The translations under genes and the position numbers were made by a program. This document shows, piece after piece, positions 17,659 through 26,986 of a DNA stretch of 64,000 bases (the stretch's first letter is position 1; each line of letters starts with the position of its first letter). The notes beneath the pieces are model-generated. The model saw only the letters and a program-made list of their open reading frames with translations. It did not search any database and was not told where the DNA came from. The stretch is from contig NZ_LMVL02000001.1 in the NCBI RefSeq assembly GCF_001541345.2, positions 1,070,218 to 1,134,217 on the forward strand. The letters run 5' to 3'. This stretch comes from Gillisella vitis. GTDB lineage: Bacteria > Pseudomonadota > Alphaproteobacteria > Rhizobiales > Rhizobiaceae.

Positions 17659-18657
17659 TCATTCCTGAACGCGGGTCAGATAGGCTGCCGTGGCGCCGGG
17701 ATCGGGAATGATCGCGACGATTTTCATCTGGGCGATGGTCCGGTTCAGGGCGGCGTCCAGATGGGTGCCATGCATGGCCGCCGCCGCCGTGGTCGCCCCA
17801 CGGGCCAGCAACTCGACGATCAGTCTAAATTCGGTAATCGTCGTCAGGTCGCCGGGCAGGCCGAGGCGGGCCAGCAGGCTGGTCGCCGCCGTCACCGGCA
17901 GAAGATTGTTGCGGATCAATTCCCGCAGCTTCTCATTGGGGGTGGCGAGAATGCAGATCTCGATGAAGCCTTGCTGCATCTCCATCACATCTCTGAGGCC
18001 ATCCCCGACATGATCTCTCTCCAGCTGCCGAAGCCGTTCCAGCAGGCAAAGCAGCGCTTCACTGTCGATATGGGGGGCAGCCGTCGTCAGCGCCTGCGGC
18101 TCCAGCATGGCGCGCAGCCCGAAATGATCCTTGATGGTCTGGGCGGTCAACGGACCGGCGATCCAGTGGGAGCTTTGGTTCTTGCGCACCAGTCCCCGTT
18201 CGCTCAGCCGCGCCAGCACATCGCGCACCACCGTGCGGCTGACATTGAAATGGCTGGCAAGTTCGGTCTCGATGATCCGGTAGCGGCCAAACACCACGCA
18301 TCCGGCCACATCACGCTCAACGGTGTCGTAGATACGCTCCCAGGAGGCCCGGTTCTGCAAGGCGTCGTCGGCATGTTTGGCAACGGTCAGTCCGATGCTG
18401 CGGATATCGGTTCTCAGCGGCTCGATGCCAAACCCTGTCGGGCCGACGAGATAGCCGCGTCCTTGAAACCGATGCACCAGCCCGTCCGCTTCAAGCGCCT
18501 GCAAAGCCCGCTGTACCGGCGCACGGGACGTTTGCAGGATCTCGGCAATATGGCCTTCGAGCAGCACAAGCCCTTGAGGCAACAGGCCTTCGGCGATGTT
18601 GGACCGCAGCACCGCCTCGGCAATTTCATAGCGGCGTTGGCCGGTTTGTGTCGTCAT
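17659..18657 (-). CDS. GntR-family regulator with two tandem winged helices and an FCD domain
   Basis: 332 residues instead of the usual 220-250. A first winged helix covers about residues 8-75 (EGHIAEILQTSRAPVQRALQ, then GRGYLVGP as wing). A second covers about 105-170 (IIETELASHFNVSRTVVRDV, then SSHWIAGPL as wing). The FCD effector domain follows (FGLRAMLEPQALTTAA). The duplication is in a single intact frame. It converges on the second pxp operon and its start faces the 531-base region upstream of the ABC transporter operon, so it probably controls one or both clusters. Confidence 0.85.
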   Translation of the reverse strand: MTTQTGQRRYEIAEAVLRSNIAEGLLPQGLVLLEGHIAEILQTSRAPVQRALQALEADGLVHRFQGRGYLVGPTGFGIEPLRTDIRSIGLTVAKHADDALQNRASWERIYDTVERDVAGCVVFGRYRIIETELASHFNVSRTVVRDVLARLSERGLVRKNQSSHWIAGPLTAQTIKDHFGLRAMLEPQALTTAAPHIDSEALLCLLERLRQLERDHVGDGLRDVMEMQQGFIEICILATPNEKLRELIRNNLLPVTAATSLLARLGLPGDLTTITEFRLIVELLARGATTAAAAMHGTHLDAALNRTIAQMKIVAIIPDPGATAAYLTRVQE

Positions 18658-19188
18658 GGCGCAGACTGTTCCCGTTGGTCTGTCTTCTCTGTAAGGCGAA
18701 AACCGCTTTCGAGACTAGAGGCATAAAAAGCAATATGCGCATGCAGCATCTAATTTTTGGATATCGTGTGCAATAGTCATTTTATGAGCGTATTCGGTTT
18801 CGCCAAAGGCGTGGGTATTCCGGACGCAGTAGTAGGCATTTAATCGAAAAATCCTCAGAAAGACTGGTAAAAATTGCCGGTTTTGAAGGGTGTCCTTGCG
18901 CCCTCTAACCAGGATGTGTGGGGTGTGGCGTTTGCGAAAGCTTGGCGTTTCACCCTAAAAATCAACTGAATTTGAAAATCATAAAAAAGTATATTGAATA
19001 CAAAAATCATCCATGCCATGCTTCGCCTGTATCGTGCCAATAGAAGCGCGGACAAGCGGAACGATTAGAAAAATGCCCGATTGCCGATTCCTGTGATGCG
19101 CCTTTGCTAAAGGGCGCAAGCGCTCTTCCTGTGTTTACCGGGAGGGTGTTCGGGTCCGGCTGGCTGGGCGCAACTGGCGAGAACCGAC
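18658..19188. promoter_or_regulatory. 531-base divergent regulatory region, GntR to ABC operon
   Basis: No credible gene. It is AT-richer than the flanks. Visible structure: GTAT-ATTGA-ATAC (18989-19001), a 4-bp dyad in an A-rich tract and a plausible GntR site; GCGCATGC and TGCAGCAT around 18735-18750; and AAGGGCGC/GCGCTCTT around 19110-19127, a GC-rich dyad shortly upstream of the ABC operon start. I see no strong -35/-10 pair. It must carry the promoters for the GntR gene and the transporter operon. Confidence 0.45.
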
Positions 19189-20262
19189 GTGACATCCGTG
19201 CTCGAGCTACACAATCTGGTCAAGACCTATGGGGACACGCGCGCCCTGGATGGCTTGAGCCTTTCGCTGCCCGACGATCATTACATCTCACTGCTTGGCC
19301 CAAGCGGGTCGGGAAAGACAACCCTGCTTAGGGTGATCGCCGGGTTCGAGCGCTGCGAGGGCGGTTCGATCCGCTTTGCCGGACAGTCCATGCAGGACGT
19401 GGCGCCGCATCGGCGGGGCATTGGCTTTGTCTTTCAGAATTTCGCGCTGTTTCCGCATCTGAGTGTGCGGGAAAACATTGCCTTCGGCCTTGCCAATCGT
19501 GAGGTAGCACCGGTGACCAATGCTGGCGAAGTGGCCGACAGGGTTCGTGACATCATCGCGCTTGTCGGCTTGCAGGGCTTGGAAACCCGCGCCGTGACCC
19601 AGATTTCCGGTGGCCAGAAACAGCGTGTCGCCTTGGCCCGCACCCTCGTCACCGAGCCGAAAATGGTGCTGCTGGACGAGCCACTCGGGGCGCTGGACGC
19701 CAATCTGCGCGCCCGGATGCGCAATGAGTTGCGCGACATCCGCGAGCGCTGCGGCGTCACCTTCCTGCATGTCACCGGCAGCGAGAGCGAGGCGCTGGCC
19801 ATGGGCGACATGGTTCTGGTGCTGGACCGCGGGCGGATTGCCCAGACCGGCAGTTCGGACACCATCTATAACCGTCCGGTTTCCGCCGATGTGGCGCGTT
19901 TCCTGAATTGCTACAATCTGTTTTCCGGTTCTGTCGATGGCAACAGTTTCGTTGCCCCGGCAGGCCGCCTGGCCCTCGGCGGCTTCAGGCAATCCGCGTC
20001 GACGCCTGCCTACGCCATTCGCCATGATCGGATTTCCATCCGTCCTGTTATCGCCGAGCGCGGCAGTGATGAGGTGGCAATCGAAGCCAGCTTTCTGGCC
20101 GAGGAATATACCGGCTCGGCGGTCTATTCGTTTTTCTCGGCGGATGATGGCTCTGTCTTCGAAGTGGAAACCCATTTGAGCAAGGACGCCCGCCCGATCC
20201 TCGAACCGCAGACCCGCTACGCGCTGGTCTGGAACAAGGAGCACGCCCTTGTCTACGCATAA
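19189..20262 (+). CDS. ABC transporter ATP-binding protein (PotA-like)
   Basis: 357 residues, GTG start. Walker A GPSGSGKTTLLRV, Q-loop FQNFALFPHL, ABC signature ISGGQKQRVALARTL, Walker [13 protein letters not shown]. The switch histidine region reads VTGSESEALAMGD, so the usual H-loop histidine (VTHDQEEA in PotA) appears to be replaced by glycine. A C-terminal TOBE-type domain follows (about 280-350), as in polyamine and opine importers. It overlaps the first permease gene by 14 bases. A second ATPase of the same system is encoded at 24894, with a normal H-loop; this one may be regulatory or slow. Confidence 0.9.
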   Translation: MTSVLELHNLVKTYGDTRALDGLSLSLPDDHYISLLGPSGSGKTTLLRVIAGFERCEGGSIRFAGQSMQDVAPHRRGIGFVFQNFALFPHLSVRENIAFGLANREVAPVTNAGEVADRVRDIIALVGLQGLETRAVTQISGGQKQRVALARTLVTEPKMVLLDEPLGALDANLRARMRNELRDIRERCGVTFLHVTGSESEALAMGDMVLVLDRGRIAQTGSSDTIYNRPVSADVARFLNCYNLFSGSVDGNSFVAPAGRLALGGFRQSASTPAYAIRHDRISIRPVIAERGSDEVAIEASFLAEEYTGSAVYSFFSADDGSVFEVETHLSKDARPILEPQTRYALVWNKEHALVYA

Positions 20263-21154
20263 TCAAGCTTTTAGCGAAACCATAGTCGCAGTCTCGGAAC
20301 CTGCTGCCAAGCCGTCGCGCATCTCCTTCTGGCTGGTGCTGCCGGGTGTTGTTTGGATGCTGTTGTTCCTGGTGCTGCCGATGTTGATGATGGTTTATGT
20401 GTCCTTCTGGACGCAGACCACTTTCACCATCAAGCCGGTGCTGACGTTGCAAAGCTGGATCACCTTCTTTTCCAGCGATACTTATCTGGGCGCGCTCTGG
20501 ACCACGGTCAGGATCTGGCTGCTGGTGCTGGTTGCGACCTTGGCTGTCGGCTATCCCGCAGCGCTGTTTGTCGGGCTGTTCGTGAAAAACAAGACGCTGC
20601 AAACCGTGCTTCTGGTGCTGTGTGTCATTCCGTTCTGGACCTCCTTCCTGATCCGGGTTCTCGCCTGGCGGCCAATGCTTGGCAAGGAAGGAGCGATCAA
20701 CATGATCCTGATGAAGCTTGGCATTGTCAGCCATCCCATTGAAGTCCTGCTGTTTTCCGAACTGTCCGTGATCATTGGCATGACGCAGATCTATTGTGTG
20801 TTCATGGTCGGCCCCATCGCCTTCATGCTGGGGCGGATCGAGCCAGCGATCATTGAGGCGGCGCAGGATCTCGGGGCCGGTTTCTGGCGGATTTTCCGCA
20901 CCATTATCCTGCCGATGTCGATGCCGGGCGTGGTGGTCGGGGCGATTTTTGTCTCGGTCATGGTTCTCGGCGAATTCGCCACCTCGGCGGCGTTGTCAGG
21001 GCGCAAGGTCAATCTGCTCGGCAATATCATTGTTACCCAGGTGGGATCACTGAAATGGGCTTTCGCGGCGGTGGCGGGCGTGGTGCTGACCCTGCTGATG
21101 GGGCTGGTTGTCGCAGCGCTGCTGCGGGTCGTCGATCTCAGGAAGGAGTTGTAG
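20249..21154 (+). CDS. ABC transporter permease (PotB-like)
   Basis: 301 residues, six predicted membrane helices beginning with LVLPGVVWMLLFLVLPMLMM. The EAA loop that docks the ATPase is EAAQDLGAGFWRIFRTIILP. Translation starts at TTG: AAGGAG lies eight bases before it and the frame overlaps the ATPase gene by 14 bases, so translation is coupled. The large periplasmic loop after TM1 is typical of PotB. Substrate is probably a small cationic or amide-bearing compound, inferred from the surrounding catabolic genes. Confidence 0.9.
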   Translation: MSTHNQAFSETIVAVSEPAAKPSRISFWLVLPGVVWMLLFLVLPMLMMVYVSFWTQTTFTIKPVLTLQSWITFFSSDTYLGALWTTVRIWLLVLVATLAVGYPAALFVGLFVKNKTLQTVLLVLCVIPFWTSFLIRVLAWRPMLGKEGAINMILMKLGIVSHPIEVLLFSELSVIIGMTQIYCVFMVGPIAFMLGRIEPAIIEAAQDLGAGFWRIFRTIILPMSMPGVVVGAIFVSVMVLGEFATSAALSGRKVNLLGNIIVTQVGSLKWAFAAVAGVVLTLLMGLVVAALLRVVDLRKEL

Positions 21155-21155
21155 G

Positions 21156-22001
21156 ATGAATTCCGGAGCGGTCAAACTGGGGCTTGGCGTCTATACCACG
21201 CTGTTTCTGGTGTTTCTCTACGGGCCTTTGGTGGTTCTCGCCATCCTGTCCTTCCAGACGGGACCGGAAGGCGGCCCGCAATTTCCGATCATCGAATGGT
21301 CGGTCTATTGGTACAAGCACCTGTTCGGCCTGACGCCGCCGTCGCGCATTGCCCCACTGCCGATCAATGACGCCTTGGTGCGGTCCATGGGGCTGGCGGT
21401 GATGACGATGATCGTCTCCACCGTGCTGGGGGTGATTTCGGCCCAAGCCTTTCGCAGCCGGTTCAAAGGCTCCGGCCTGGTCTTCTACCTGATCGTGTTG
21501 GGCATGATGGTGCCGGGTGTGCTGGTCGGGCTTGGCATGGCGCTGGTGGCCAATACACTTGGCATTGACCGCCACTGGTGGGGTACGGCCTTTGTGCTGC
21601 ATGTGGTCTATACCTTCCCCTTTGCCTTCCTGGTGATGCTGGCGATCTTCAACCGCTTCGACCCAAGCGTCGAGGAGGCGGCCTGGTCGCTTGGCGTCAG
21701 CCCGATGCGGACCTTTCGCAAGATCACCTTTCCACTGATCTTTCCGGGCGTGCTGTCGGCCATGCTGTTTGCGTTCACGCTGTCCTATGACGAGTTTTCC
21801 CGCACGCTGTTTGCCTCTGGCCGTGATCTCACCCTGCCGCTGGCGATCTACGGGACGTTTTCGGTGGAGGTGCATCCGAATGTCTTTGCCTTCGGCGTGC
21901 TGACCACACTGTTTTCCTTCGCGCTGCTTGGCACTTACGCCGTGCTGATGGGGCTTTCGGTGCGCCGCGCCCGGCGCATCGCCGTTCAGGAGGAAGCATG
22001 A
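21156..22001 (+). CDS. ABC transporter permease (PotC-like)
   Basis: 281 residues, six membrane helices (first: YTTLFLVFLYGPLVVLAILS). The EAA motif is EEAAWSLGVSPMRTFRKITFP. Start MNSGAVKLG lies one base after the stop of the previous permease and has AGGAAGGAG upstream; longer in-frame options overlap the previous gene without a site. The 3' end overlaps the next gene by four bases. It pairs with the PotB-like permease to form the importer channel. Confidence 0.9.
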   Translation: MNSGAVKLGLGVYTTLFLVFLYGPLVVLAILSFQTGPEGGPQFPIIEWSVYWYKHLFGLTPPSRIAPLPINDALVRSMGLAVMTMIVSTVLGVISAQAFRSRFKGSGLVFYLIVLGMMVPGVLVGLGMALVANTLGIDRHWWGTAFVLHVVYTFPFAFLVMLAIFNRFDPSVEEAAWSLGVSPMRTFRKITFPLIFPGVLSAMLFAFTLSYDEFSRTLFASGRDLTLPLAIYGTFSVEVHPNVFAFGVLTTLFSFALLGTYAVLMGLSVRRARRIAVQEEA

Positions 22002-22747
22002 TGGAAAAGACCGATTTCCCTTCCGCCATTGTTACCGGTGCCGGTTCCGGCATTGGTCGTGCCATCGCGCTTCGGTTGGCCAAAGACGGCTACGGCGTGC
22101 TGGTCAACGATCTCGCCATTGACCGTGCCAAAGCCGTGGCCGATGAGATTACGGCGTCGGGCGGCAAGGCCTCTGCCTATGCTGGTGACGTTTCCCACGA
22201 GACGGAAGCGGCGGCCATCTGTGCTGCTGCGGTCACGGCCCATGGACCGGTTACACTGTTGGTCAACAATGCCGGTATCGCCCATCAATCGCTGTTTGAA
22301 CATCTTGAAGTCGCTGATTTCGACCGGATGTTTGCCGTGCATGTGCGCGGTAATTTCCTGATGACCCGCGCCGTGTTGCCAGCGATGCTGGAGCGGGGAG
22401 ATGGTGTGATCGTCAATATCGCCTCGCAGCTCGGCCAGATCGGCGGCGTCGAACTGGTGCATTATTCCGGCGCCAAGGCGGCGATCATCGGCATGACCAA
22501 GGCTTTGGCCCGCGAAGTGTCGGCCCGTGGCGTGCGCGTCAATGCGGTCGCCCCCGGCCCGATCAATACGCCGCTGGTTATGGGTCTGTCGGAAGACTGG
22601 CGGAATGCCAAACGCGCGCAATTGCCGCTTGGCCGGTTTGGCGAACCGGAGGAAGTGGCCGCCGCGGTCTCCTTCCTTGCCTCCAAGGATGCCGCCCTGT
22701 TCGTCGGCCAGACACTGGGGCCGAATTCCGGCGATGTGATGCTTTGA
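21998..22747 (+). CDS. Short-chain dehydrogenase/reductase
   Basis: 249 residues, classical SDR. Cofactor motif TGAGSGIGRAIA, NNAGIAH, catalytic serine in NIASQLGQIGG, catalytic YSGAKAA (Tyr-x-x-x-Lys), PGPINTPL. The acidic residue after beta-2 (VNDLAID) predicts NAD preference. It is coupled by a four-base overlap to the permease gene, with AGGAGGAAGC before the double ATG. It likely oxidises a hydroxyl or reduces a keto group on the transported compound or a product. Substrate not readable. Confidence 0.88.
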   Translation: MMEKTDFPSAIVTGAGSGIGRAIALRLAKDGYGVLVNDLAIDRAKAVADEITASGGKASAYAGDVSHETEAAAICAAAVTAHGPVTLLVNNAGIAHQSLFEHLEVADFDRMFAVHVRGNFLMTRAVLPAMLERGDGVIVNIASQLGQIGGVELVHYSGAKAAIIGMTKALAREVSARGVRVNAVAPGPINTPLVMGLSEDWRNAKRAQLPLGRFGEPEEVAAAVSFLASKDAALFVGQTLGPNSGDVML

Positions 22748-22766
22748 ACCGTGAAGGAAGAGAGCC

Positions 22767-23534
22767 ATGAGTAACCAGAACCAGCGGATCGTCATCATCA
22801 CCGGAGCCGGGATTGGCATCGGAGCCGCCGCCGCCAAAGCCTTTGGTGCTCTTGGTGACCATGTTGTCGTCACAGATATTCTGGACGCCGAGGGCGAGGC
22901 GGTGGCGCAGGCCATTCGCGCTGCCGGTGGCTCGGCCGAGTTTCATCATTATGACGTGCGCTCGACACCGGCAGCCGATGCGCTGGTCGCCGATATCGAG
23001 GCACGGCTAGGCCGGATCGATGTGGTGGTCGCCAATGCCGGCATTGCGCATCGCGTCCCGCTGAAAGAACTGACCGACGAGAAATGGGACCTGACCTTCG
23101 ATATCGATCTCAAGGGCATTTTCCGCTTGGTGCGTGCGGCCACTCCTGGGATGCGCGCCCGCAAAAGCGGTGCGATTGTCGCGCTGTCGTCGATCATGGG
23201 CATTGCCTATGGCTGGGATGAGCATGTGCATTATTCCGCTGCCAAATCCGGGGTGGTCGGGCTGGTGCGCGGTCTGGCCGTCGAGCTTGCCCGCGAAGGG
23301 GTGCGGGTCAACGGCATTGCGCCGGGCTACATCCGCACCGCGCAATTGCTGTCGGAGGAAAATTCACTCGGGCCGGTGGGGGCCGAAAAGGCCGCCGAAA
23401 TCATCCCGATGGGACGGCTCGGAACACCCGACGATATTGCCGATGTCATCACTTTCCTCGCCTCCAATGCGGCTCGCTACATGACCGGCCAGGTGCTGGT
23501 CGTCGATGGAGGACTGCTGGTCGGGCGCTACTAA
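22767..23534 (+). CDS. Short-chain dehydrogenase/reductase, second copy
   Basis: 255 residues. TGAGIGIGAAAAKAFG is the cofactor motif (a variant with GIGIG), VVTDILDA predicts NAD preference, then VVANAGIAH, ALSSIMGIAYG with the catalytic serine, and YSAAKSG. The C-terminus MTGQVLVVDGGLLVG is canonical. It is 20 bases after the first SDR and about 65 bases before the solute-binding protein gene. The two SDRs are not close duplicates (different active-site surroundings), so they probably act on different intermediates. Confidence 0.88.
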   Translation: MSNQNQRIVIITGAGIGIGAAAAKAFGALGDHVVVTDILDAEGEAVAQAIRAAGGSAEFHHYDVRSTPAADALVADIEARLGRIDVVVANAGIAHRVPLKELTDEKWDLTFDIDLKGIFRLVRAATPGMRARKSGAIVALSSIMGIAYGWDEHVHYSAAKSGVVGLVRGLAVELAREGVRVNGIAPGYIRTAQLLSEENSLGPVGAEKAAEIIPMGRLGTPDDIADVITFLASNAARYMTGQVLVVDGGLLVGRY

Positions 23535-23598
23535 AAAACAATCAACAACAACAAAAACCGGCAAAGCCGGATCGGGAACTCAAAACTGGAGAACTGCC

Positions 23599-24831
23599 AT
23601 GTCTTTAATGGAACTCAATCGTAGATCGCTTCTCAAACGCTCCACTGGCATGATGGCTTTGGCCATGGGGGCAGGCACGCCCTTTCTGTCGTCGCGGGCT
23701 GCCTATGCCCAGGCCACCAGCCTTGCCAGCCAGCAATTGCGCACCATCGGCCTTTCGGTGACGGTGCAGGAACGCATTCTCAATGACTTCAAGAAAGCCT
23801 CCGGCGTTGGCGGCACATCCGGCACGGCGGCAACCTTTCCGGATGCGCAGACCAAGATCCTGTCCGGCTCCAAGGATTACGACTGCTGGGAAATCATCGC
23901 CGAGCGCTTGCCGTCTATCGTGATGACCAACAATGTCGAGCCGGTGCCTGCCTCTGGCTTGAAAAACTGGGCGAATATCCGCGACACCTTCACCAAGCCA
24001 TCCGACAAATGGGACCTCAAGGCGCAAATCGTCGGGCAGATCTGGGCCGATGAAGGCCAGACGACGCTGAACATGGTGCCCGCCGTCTATAACTATGATT
24101 CCATCGGCTATAACCCGGATGTGGTTTCCGCCGAGGAAGCCAATAGCTGGGCGGCGATTTTCGATAAGAAGTGGAAGGGCAAGTCCGGCCTCAACACCGA
24201 TCCGCTGATCGCCTTCGGTCAGGCAATCATGGCGATGAACACGCTTGGCCTGCTCAACGTCAAGAACCCCGGCAACCCGAGCGCCAAGGAAATTGACGAG
24301 GCGGCAGCCTTCCTGGTGTCGAAGAAGAAGGAAGGTCAGTTCCGGGCGCTGTGGGGCGATTTCGGCGAACTGGTCAACCTGATGGCCTCGGGCGAAATGG
24401 TGGTTTGCGATGCCTGGCAACCGGCGGTCATGGCGGTGAAGGCGCAGGGCAAGCCTTGCAAATATGCGGTGCCGAAGGAAGGCTACCGCGCCTGGGCCAT
24501 CGGTCCGTCGATGATTGCAGGCACCACCAACAAGGAAGCCGTCACTGCCTATGCCGATTACTGGTTGTCCGGCGAGCCGGGCATCGCGGTGTCGGAGCAG
24601 GGGTATTATTCGCCCTCCACCAATATCAAAAGCGTCATGGCACCGGAAAAATATGCCTTCTGGTACGAGGGCAAGCCTTGGACCGGCGCGCCGGAGCGCG
24701 GCATCAAGGAAGGCGACCTGCGCGATGGCGGCTCGCTGGAAGAGCGCGCCAAGAACGTCGCGTATTGGCATCAATGGCCGGATGAATACGACCATCTGGT
24801 GCAGAAGTGGGACGAGTTCCTGAACGCCTGA
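23599..24831 (+). CDS. ABC transporter substrate-binding protein (PotD/F-like), Tat-type signal
   Basis: 410 residues. The N-terminus has NRRSLLKRS followed by a hydrophobic stretch and a SRAAYAQA cleavage region, a twin-arginine-like signal peptide. The mature part is an extracellular solute-binding protein of the spermidine/putrescine group: TWAD-like motifs, NYDSIGYNPD, WAAIFDKKWKGK and the C-terminal YWHQWPDEYDHLVQKWDEF. GGAG lies eight bases before the ATG. It delivers substrate to the permeases encoded upstream. It is related over its length to the signal-less protein at 28401. Confidence 0.9.
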   Translation: MSLMELNRRSLLKRSTGMMALAMGAGTPFLSSRAAYAQATSLASQQLRTIGLSVTVQERILNDFKKASGVGGTSGTAATFPDAQTKILSGSKDYDCWEIIAERLPSIVMTNNVEPVPASGLKNWANIRDTFTKPSDKWDLKAQIVGQIWADEGQTTLNMVPAVYNYDSIGYNPDVVSAEEANSWAAIFDKKWKGKSGLNTDPLIAFGQAIMAMNTLGLLNVKNPGNPSAKEIDEAAAFLVSKKKEGQFRALWGDFGELVNLMASGEMVVCDAWQPAVMAVKAQGKPCKYAVPKEGYRAWAIGPSMIAGTTNKEAVTAYADYWLSGEPGIAVSEQGYYSPSTNIKSVMAPEKYAFWYEGKPWTGAPERGIKEGDLRDGGSLEERAKNVAYWHQWPDEYDHLVQKWDEFLNA

Positions 24832-24839
24832 TGTGACGC

Positions 24840-24871
24840 GGGAAGACCGGCTGGCTCCGGTCTTCCCTTTT
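24840..24871 (+). terminator. Strong intrinsic terminator inside the transporter cluster
   Basis: GGGAAGACCGG (24840-24850) pairs perfectly with CCGGTCTTCCC (24857-24867) around a 6-base loop, followed by TTTT. It starts eight bases after the binding-protein gene and ends 22 bases before the second ATPase. It would reduce read-through, so transporter genes upstream are made in excess over the hydrolase genes downstream. Confidence 0.85.
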
Positions 24872-24893
24872 GATGCTGCACCGGAGAAAGCCG

Positions 24894-26003
24894 ATGATTT
24901 ACGACCTGGAACTGATCGATGTGGGCAAGGTCTATGACAATGGCACCACGGCTGTCAGCGCCTTCAGCCTGGCGGTGAAGAAAGGTGAGTTCATCGCTTT
25001 TCTCGGCCCATCCGGCTGCGGTAAGACCACGACGCTGAGGATGATTGCCGGGTTCGAGGGCATTTCCTCTGGCGATATGATGATCAAGGGCGTGCGGATG
25101 AACGATGTGCCGCCGCAGATGCGCCCGACAGCGACGATCTTTCAGAATTACGCGCTGTTTCCTCATATGAGTGTGCGCCGCAACGTCGCGTATGGTCTTG
25201 AAGTCAAAGGCATGGCCAAGGCTGAGCGCGACCGCAAGGTGGAGCGGATCATCGCCACGCTTGGTCTTGAAGATATCGCTGAGCGCAAGCCGGAAAAGCT
25301 TTCCGGCGGCCAGCGCCAGCGGGTGGCGCTCGCGCGTGGGCTGGTGATCGAGCCGGATATTCTGCTGTTGGATGAGCCGCTGGGCGCGCTGGATGCCAAT
25401 TTGCGCAAGGCGATCCAGAACGAGCTGAAAATCCTGCAAAGGACGCTGGGCGTTACCTTCATCTTCGTCACCCATGCGCAATCGGAGGCGCTGGCGCTGT
25501 CGGACCGGGTGGTGGTGATGAACCAGGGCCGTGTCGAGCAGGTCAGCCCGCCGCACCAGCTCTACACCCGGCCCGCCACACCCTTTGTGGCGCAATTCAT
25601 TGGCCGAAACGCGATTTTCAAGGGGCATGCCCGTGCCGATGGCGCAGGCGACTTGCGGCTCGAGACCCCGGAAGGATTGCTCGCAGGCCTGGTCAATGGC
25701 CCGGTATCCGAAGGTGGCCTCGCCAATCTCGTCGTTCCCGCCGAGGCCATTCAGGTTCATCATGGAAACCGCGAACAGCTTGACCGGGTGGCTGTGGCCC
25801 ATGGTGGCAACGCGGTTCATGCCCGCATTCAACGCGCCGATGTCGTCGGTCATGTCTCGCATATTTCGGCGGTACTGGCAGATGGTCGGTCGCTGGCTCT
25901 CGAGGCCCATGTCGAGAAATATCGCCCGGATGAGTTTCCGGTCGGCTCAGATGTGTTTCTGTCGTGGAAGCCTTCGGATGCCACAATTATCGCCGCGCAC
26001 TGA
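24894..26003 (+). CDS. ABC transporter ATP-binding protein (PotA-like), second copy
   Basis: 369 residues. Walker [15 protein letters not shown]-loop [10 protein letters not shown], signature [15 protein letters not shown], Walker [14 protein letters not shown]-loop [13 protein letters not shown] with the normal histidine, and a C-terminal TOBE domain. GGAGAAAGCCG precedes the ATG. The cluster thus has two ATPases for one permease pair. Because the ATPase at 19189 lacks the switch histidine, a heterodimer with one canonical and one degenerate site is conceivable; alternatively this one serves another importer. Confidence 0.9.
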   Translation: MIYDLELIDVGKVYDNGTTAVSAFSLAVKKGEFIAFLGPSGCGKTTTLRMIAGFEGISSGDMMIKGVRMNDVPPQMRPTATIFQNYALFPHMSVRRNVAYGLEVKGMAKAERDRKVERIIATLGLEDIAERKPEKLSGGQRQRVALARGLVIEPDILLLDEPLGALDANLRKAIQNELKILQRTLGVTFIFVTHAQSEALALSDRVVVMNQGRVEQVSPPHQLYTRPATPFVAQFIGRNAIFKGHARADGAGDLRLETPEGLLAGLVNGPVSEGGLANLVVPAEAIQVHHGNREQLDRVAVAHGGNAVHARIQRADVVGHVSHISAVLADGRSLALEAHVEKYRPDEFPVGSDVFLSWKPSDATIIAAH

Positions 26004-26050
26004 CAGTTTTGCATCTGATCAAAAAGTCTTTATCAAAAGGAGAAAACACC

Positions 26051-26932
26051 ATGGCAAAGGAAATCTTTTGCAGCTTCGGCATCGACGTGGATGCGGTGGC
26101 CGGCTGGCTCGGCTCTTACGGCGGCGAGGATTCGCCAGATGATATTTCCCGTGGCCTGTTTGCCGGTGAAGTTGGTGCGCCGCGCCTGCTGAAACTGTTC
26201 GAACGTTTCGGCATCAAGACCACCTGGTTCATTCCCGGCCATTCCATCGAGACCTTTCCGGAACAGATGCAGGCCGTGGCCGATGCCGGTCATGAAATCG
26301 GCATTCACGGCTATACCCATGAAAACCCGATTGCCATGACCCGCGAACAGGAAACTGAAGTGCTGGACAAGTGCATCGAGCTGGTCACCAAGCTGTCTGG
26401 CAAGCGTCCGACCGGCTATGTGGCGCCGTGGTGGGAGTTTTCCAATGTCACCAATGAGTTGCTGCTGGAACGGGGCATCAAATACGATCACTCGCTGATG
26501 CATAATGATTTCACGCCCTATTATGTGCGGGTCGGCGATAGCTGGACCAAGATCGACTATTCCAAAAAGCCCTCCGACTGGATGGTGCCTTTGAAGCGTG
26601 GCCATGAGACCGACCTGATCGAAATCCCGGCCTCCTGGTATCTCGATGACCTGCCACCGATGATGTTCATCAAGAAATCACCCAACAGCCACGGTTTCGT
26701 CAATCCGCATGATATCGAGCAGATCTGGCGCGATCAGTTCGATTGGGTCTATCGTGAAATGGACTACGCGGTTTTCCCGATCACCATTCACCCTGACGTT
26801 GCCGGACGTCCGCAGGTTCTGATGATGCTGGAGCGGTTGTTTGCCCATATGAGCAAGCATCCGGGGGTGAAATTCGTGACCATGAACGAGATCGCCGACG
26901 ATTTCGCCAAGCGCTTTCCGCGCACGAAGTAA
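26051..26932 (+). CDS. CE4-fold metal hydrolase, PgdA / cyclic-imide hydrolase clade
   Basis: 293 residues, polysaccharide-deacetylase fold. Metal ligands are D14 ([10 protein letters not shown]), H86 and H90 (HGYTHENP), the same set as in Helicobacter PgdA; a C-terminal histidine sits in PITIHPDV. The stretch around [17 protein letters not shown] is diagnostic of this clade, which as I recall includes the cyclic imidase of Pseudomonas putida YZ-26 as well as PgdA and is close to PuuE allantoinase. There is no signal peptide, which argues against a cell-wall role. With an amidase and ABC importer nearby, ring opening of a cyclic imide or ureide is my preferred reading. AAAAGGAG precedes the ATG. 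Confidence 0.85.
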   Translation: MAKEIFCSFGIDVDAVAGWLGSYGGEDSPDDISRGLFAGEVGAPRLLKLFERFGIKTTWFIPGHSIETFPEQMQAVADAGHEIGIHGYTHENPIAMTREQETEVLDKCIELVTKLSGKRPTGYVAPWWEFSNVTNELLLERGIKYDHSLMHNDFTPYYVRVGDSWTKIDYSKKPSDWMVPLKRGHETDLIEIPASWYLDDLPPMMFIKKSPNSHGFVNPHDIEQIWRDQFDWVYREMDYAVFPITIHPDVAGRPQVLMMLERLFAHMSKHPGVKFVTMNEIADDFAKRFPRTK

Positions 26933-26968
26933 CAAGACGGCGGGGGGCGGTGCTATGCCGTCCCTTGT
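26932..26968 (+). other. Hairpin between the CE4 hydrolase and the next gene
   Basis: ACAA-GACGGC pairs with GCCGTC-(CC)-TTGT across a G-rich loop. There is no T-run, so it is more likely an mRNA-stabilising or partial terminator hairpin than a full stop. It spaces the hydrolase gene from the CxxC protein gene. Confidence 0.3.
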
Positions 26969-26986
26969 CCGTGAAAGGAGATCGTT

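Noticed and set aside
8344..19000. Shared 13-mer AGTATATTGAATA at 8344 and 18988
   Set aside because: AT-rich and in unrelated contexts (an interspersed repeat and a regulatory gap); probably coincidence.
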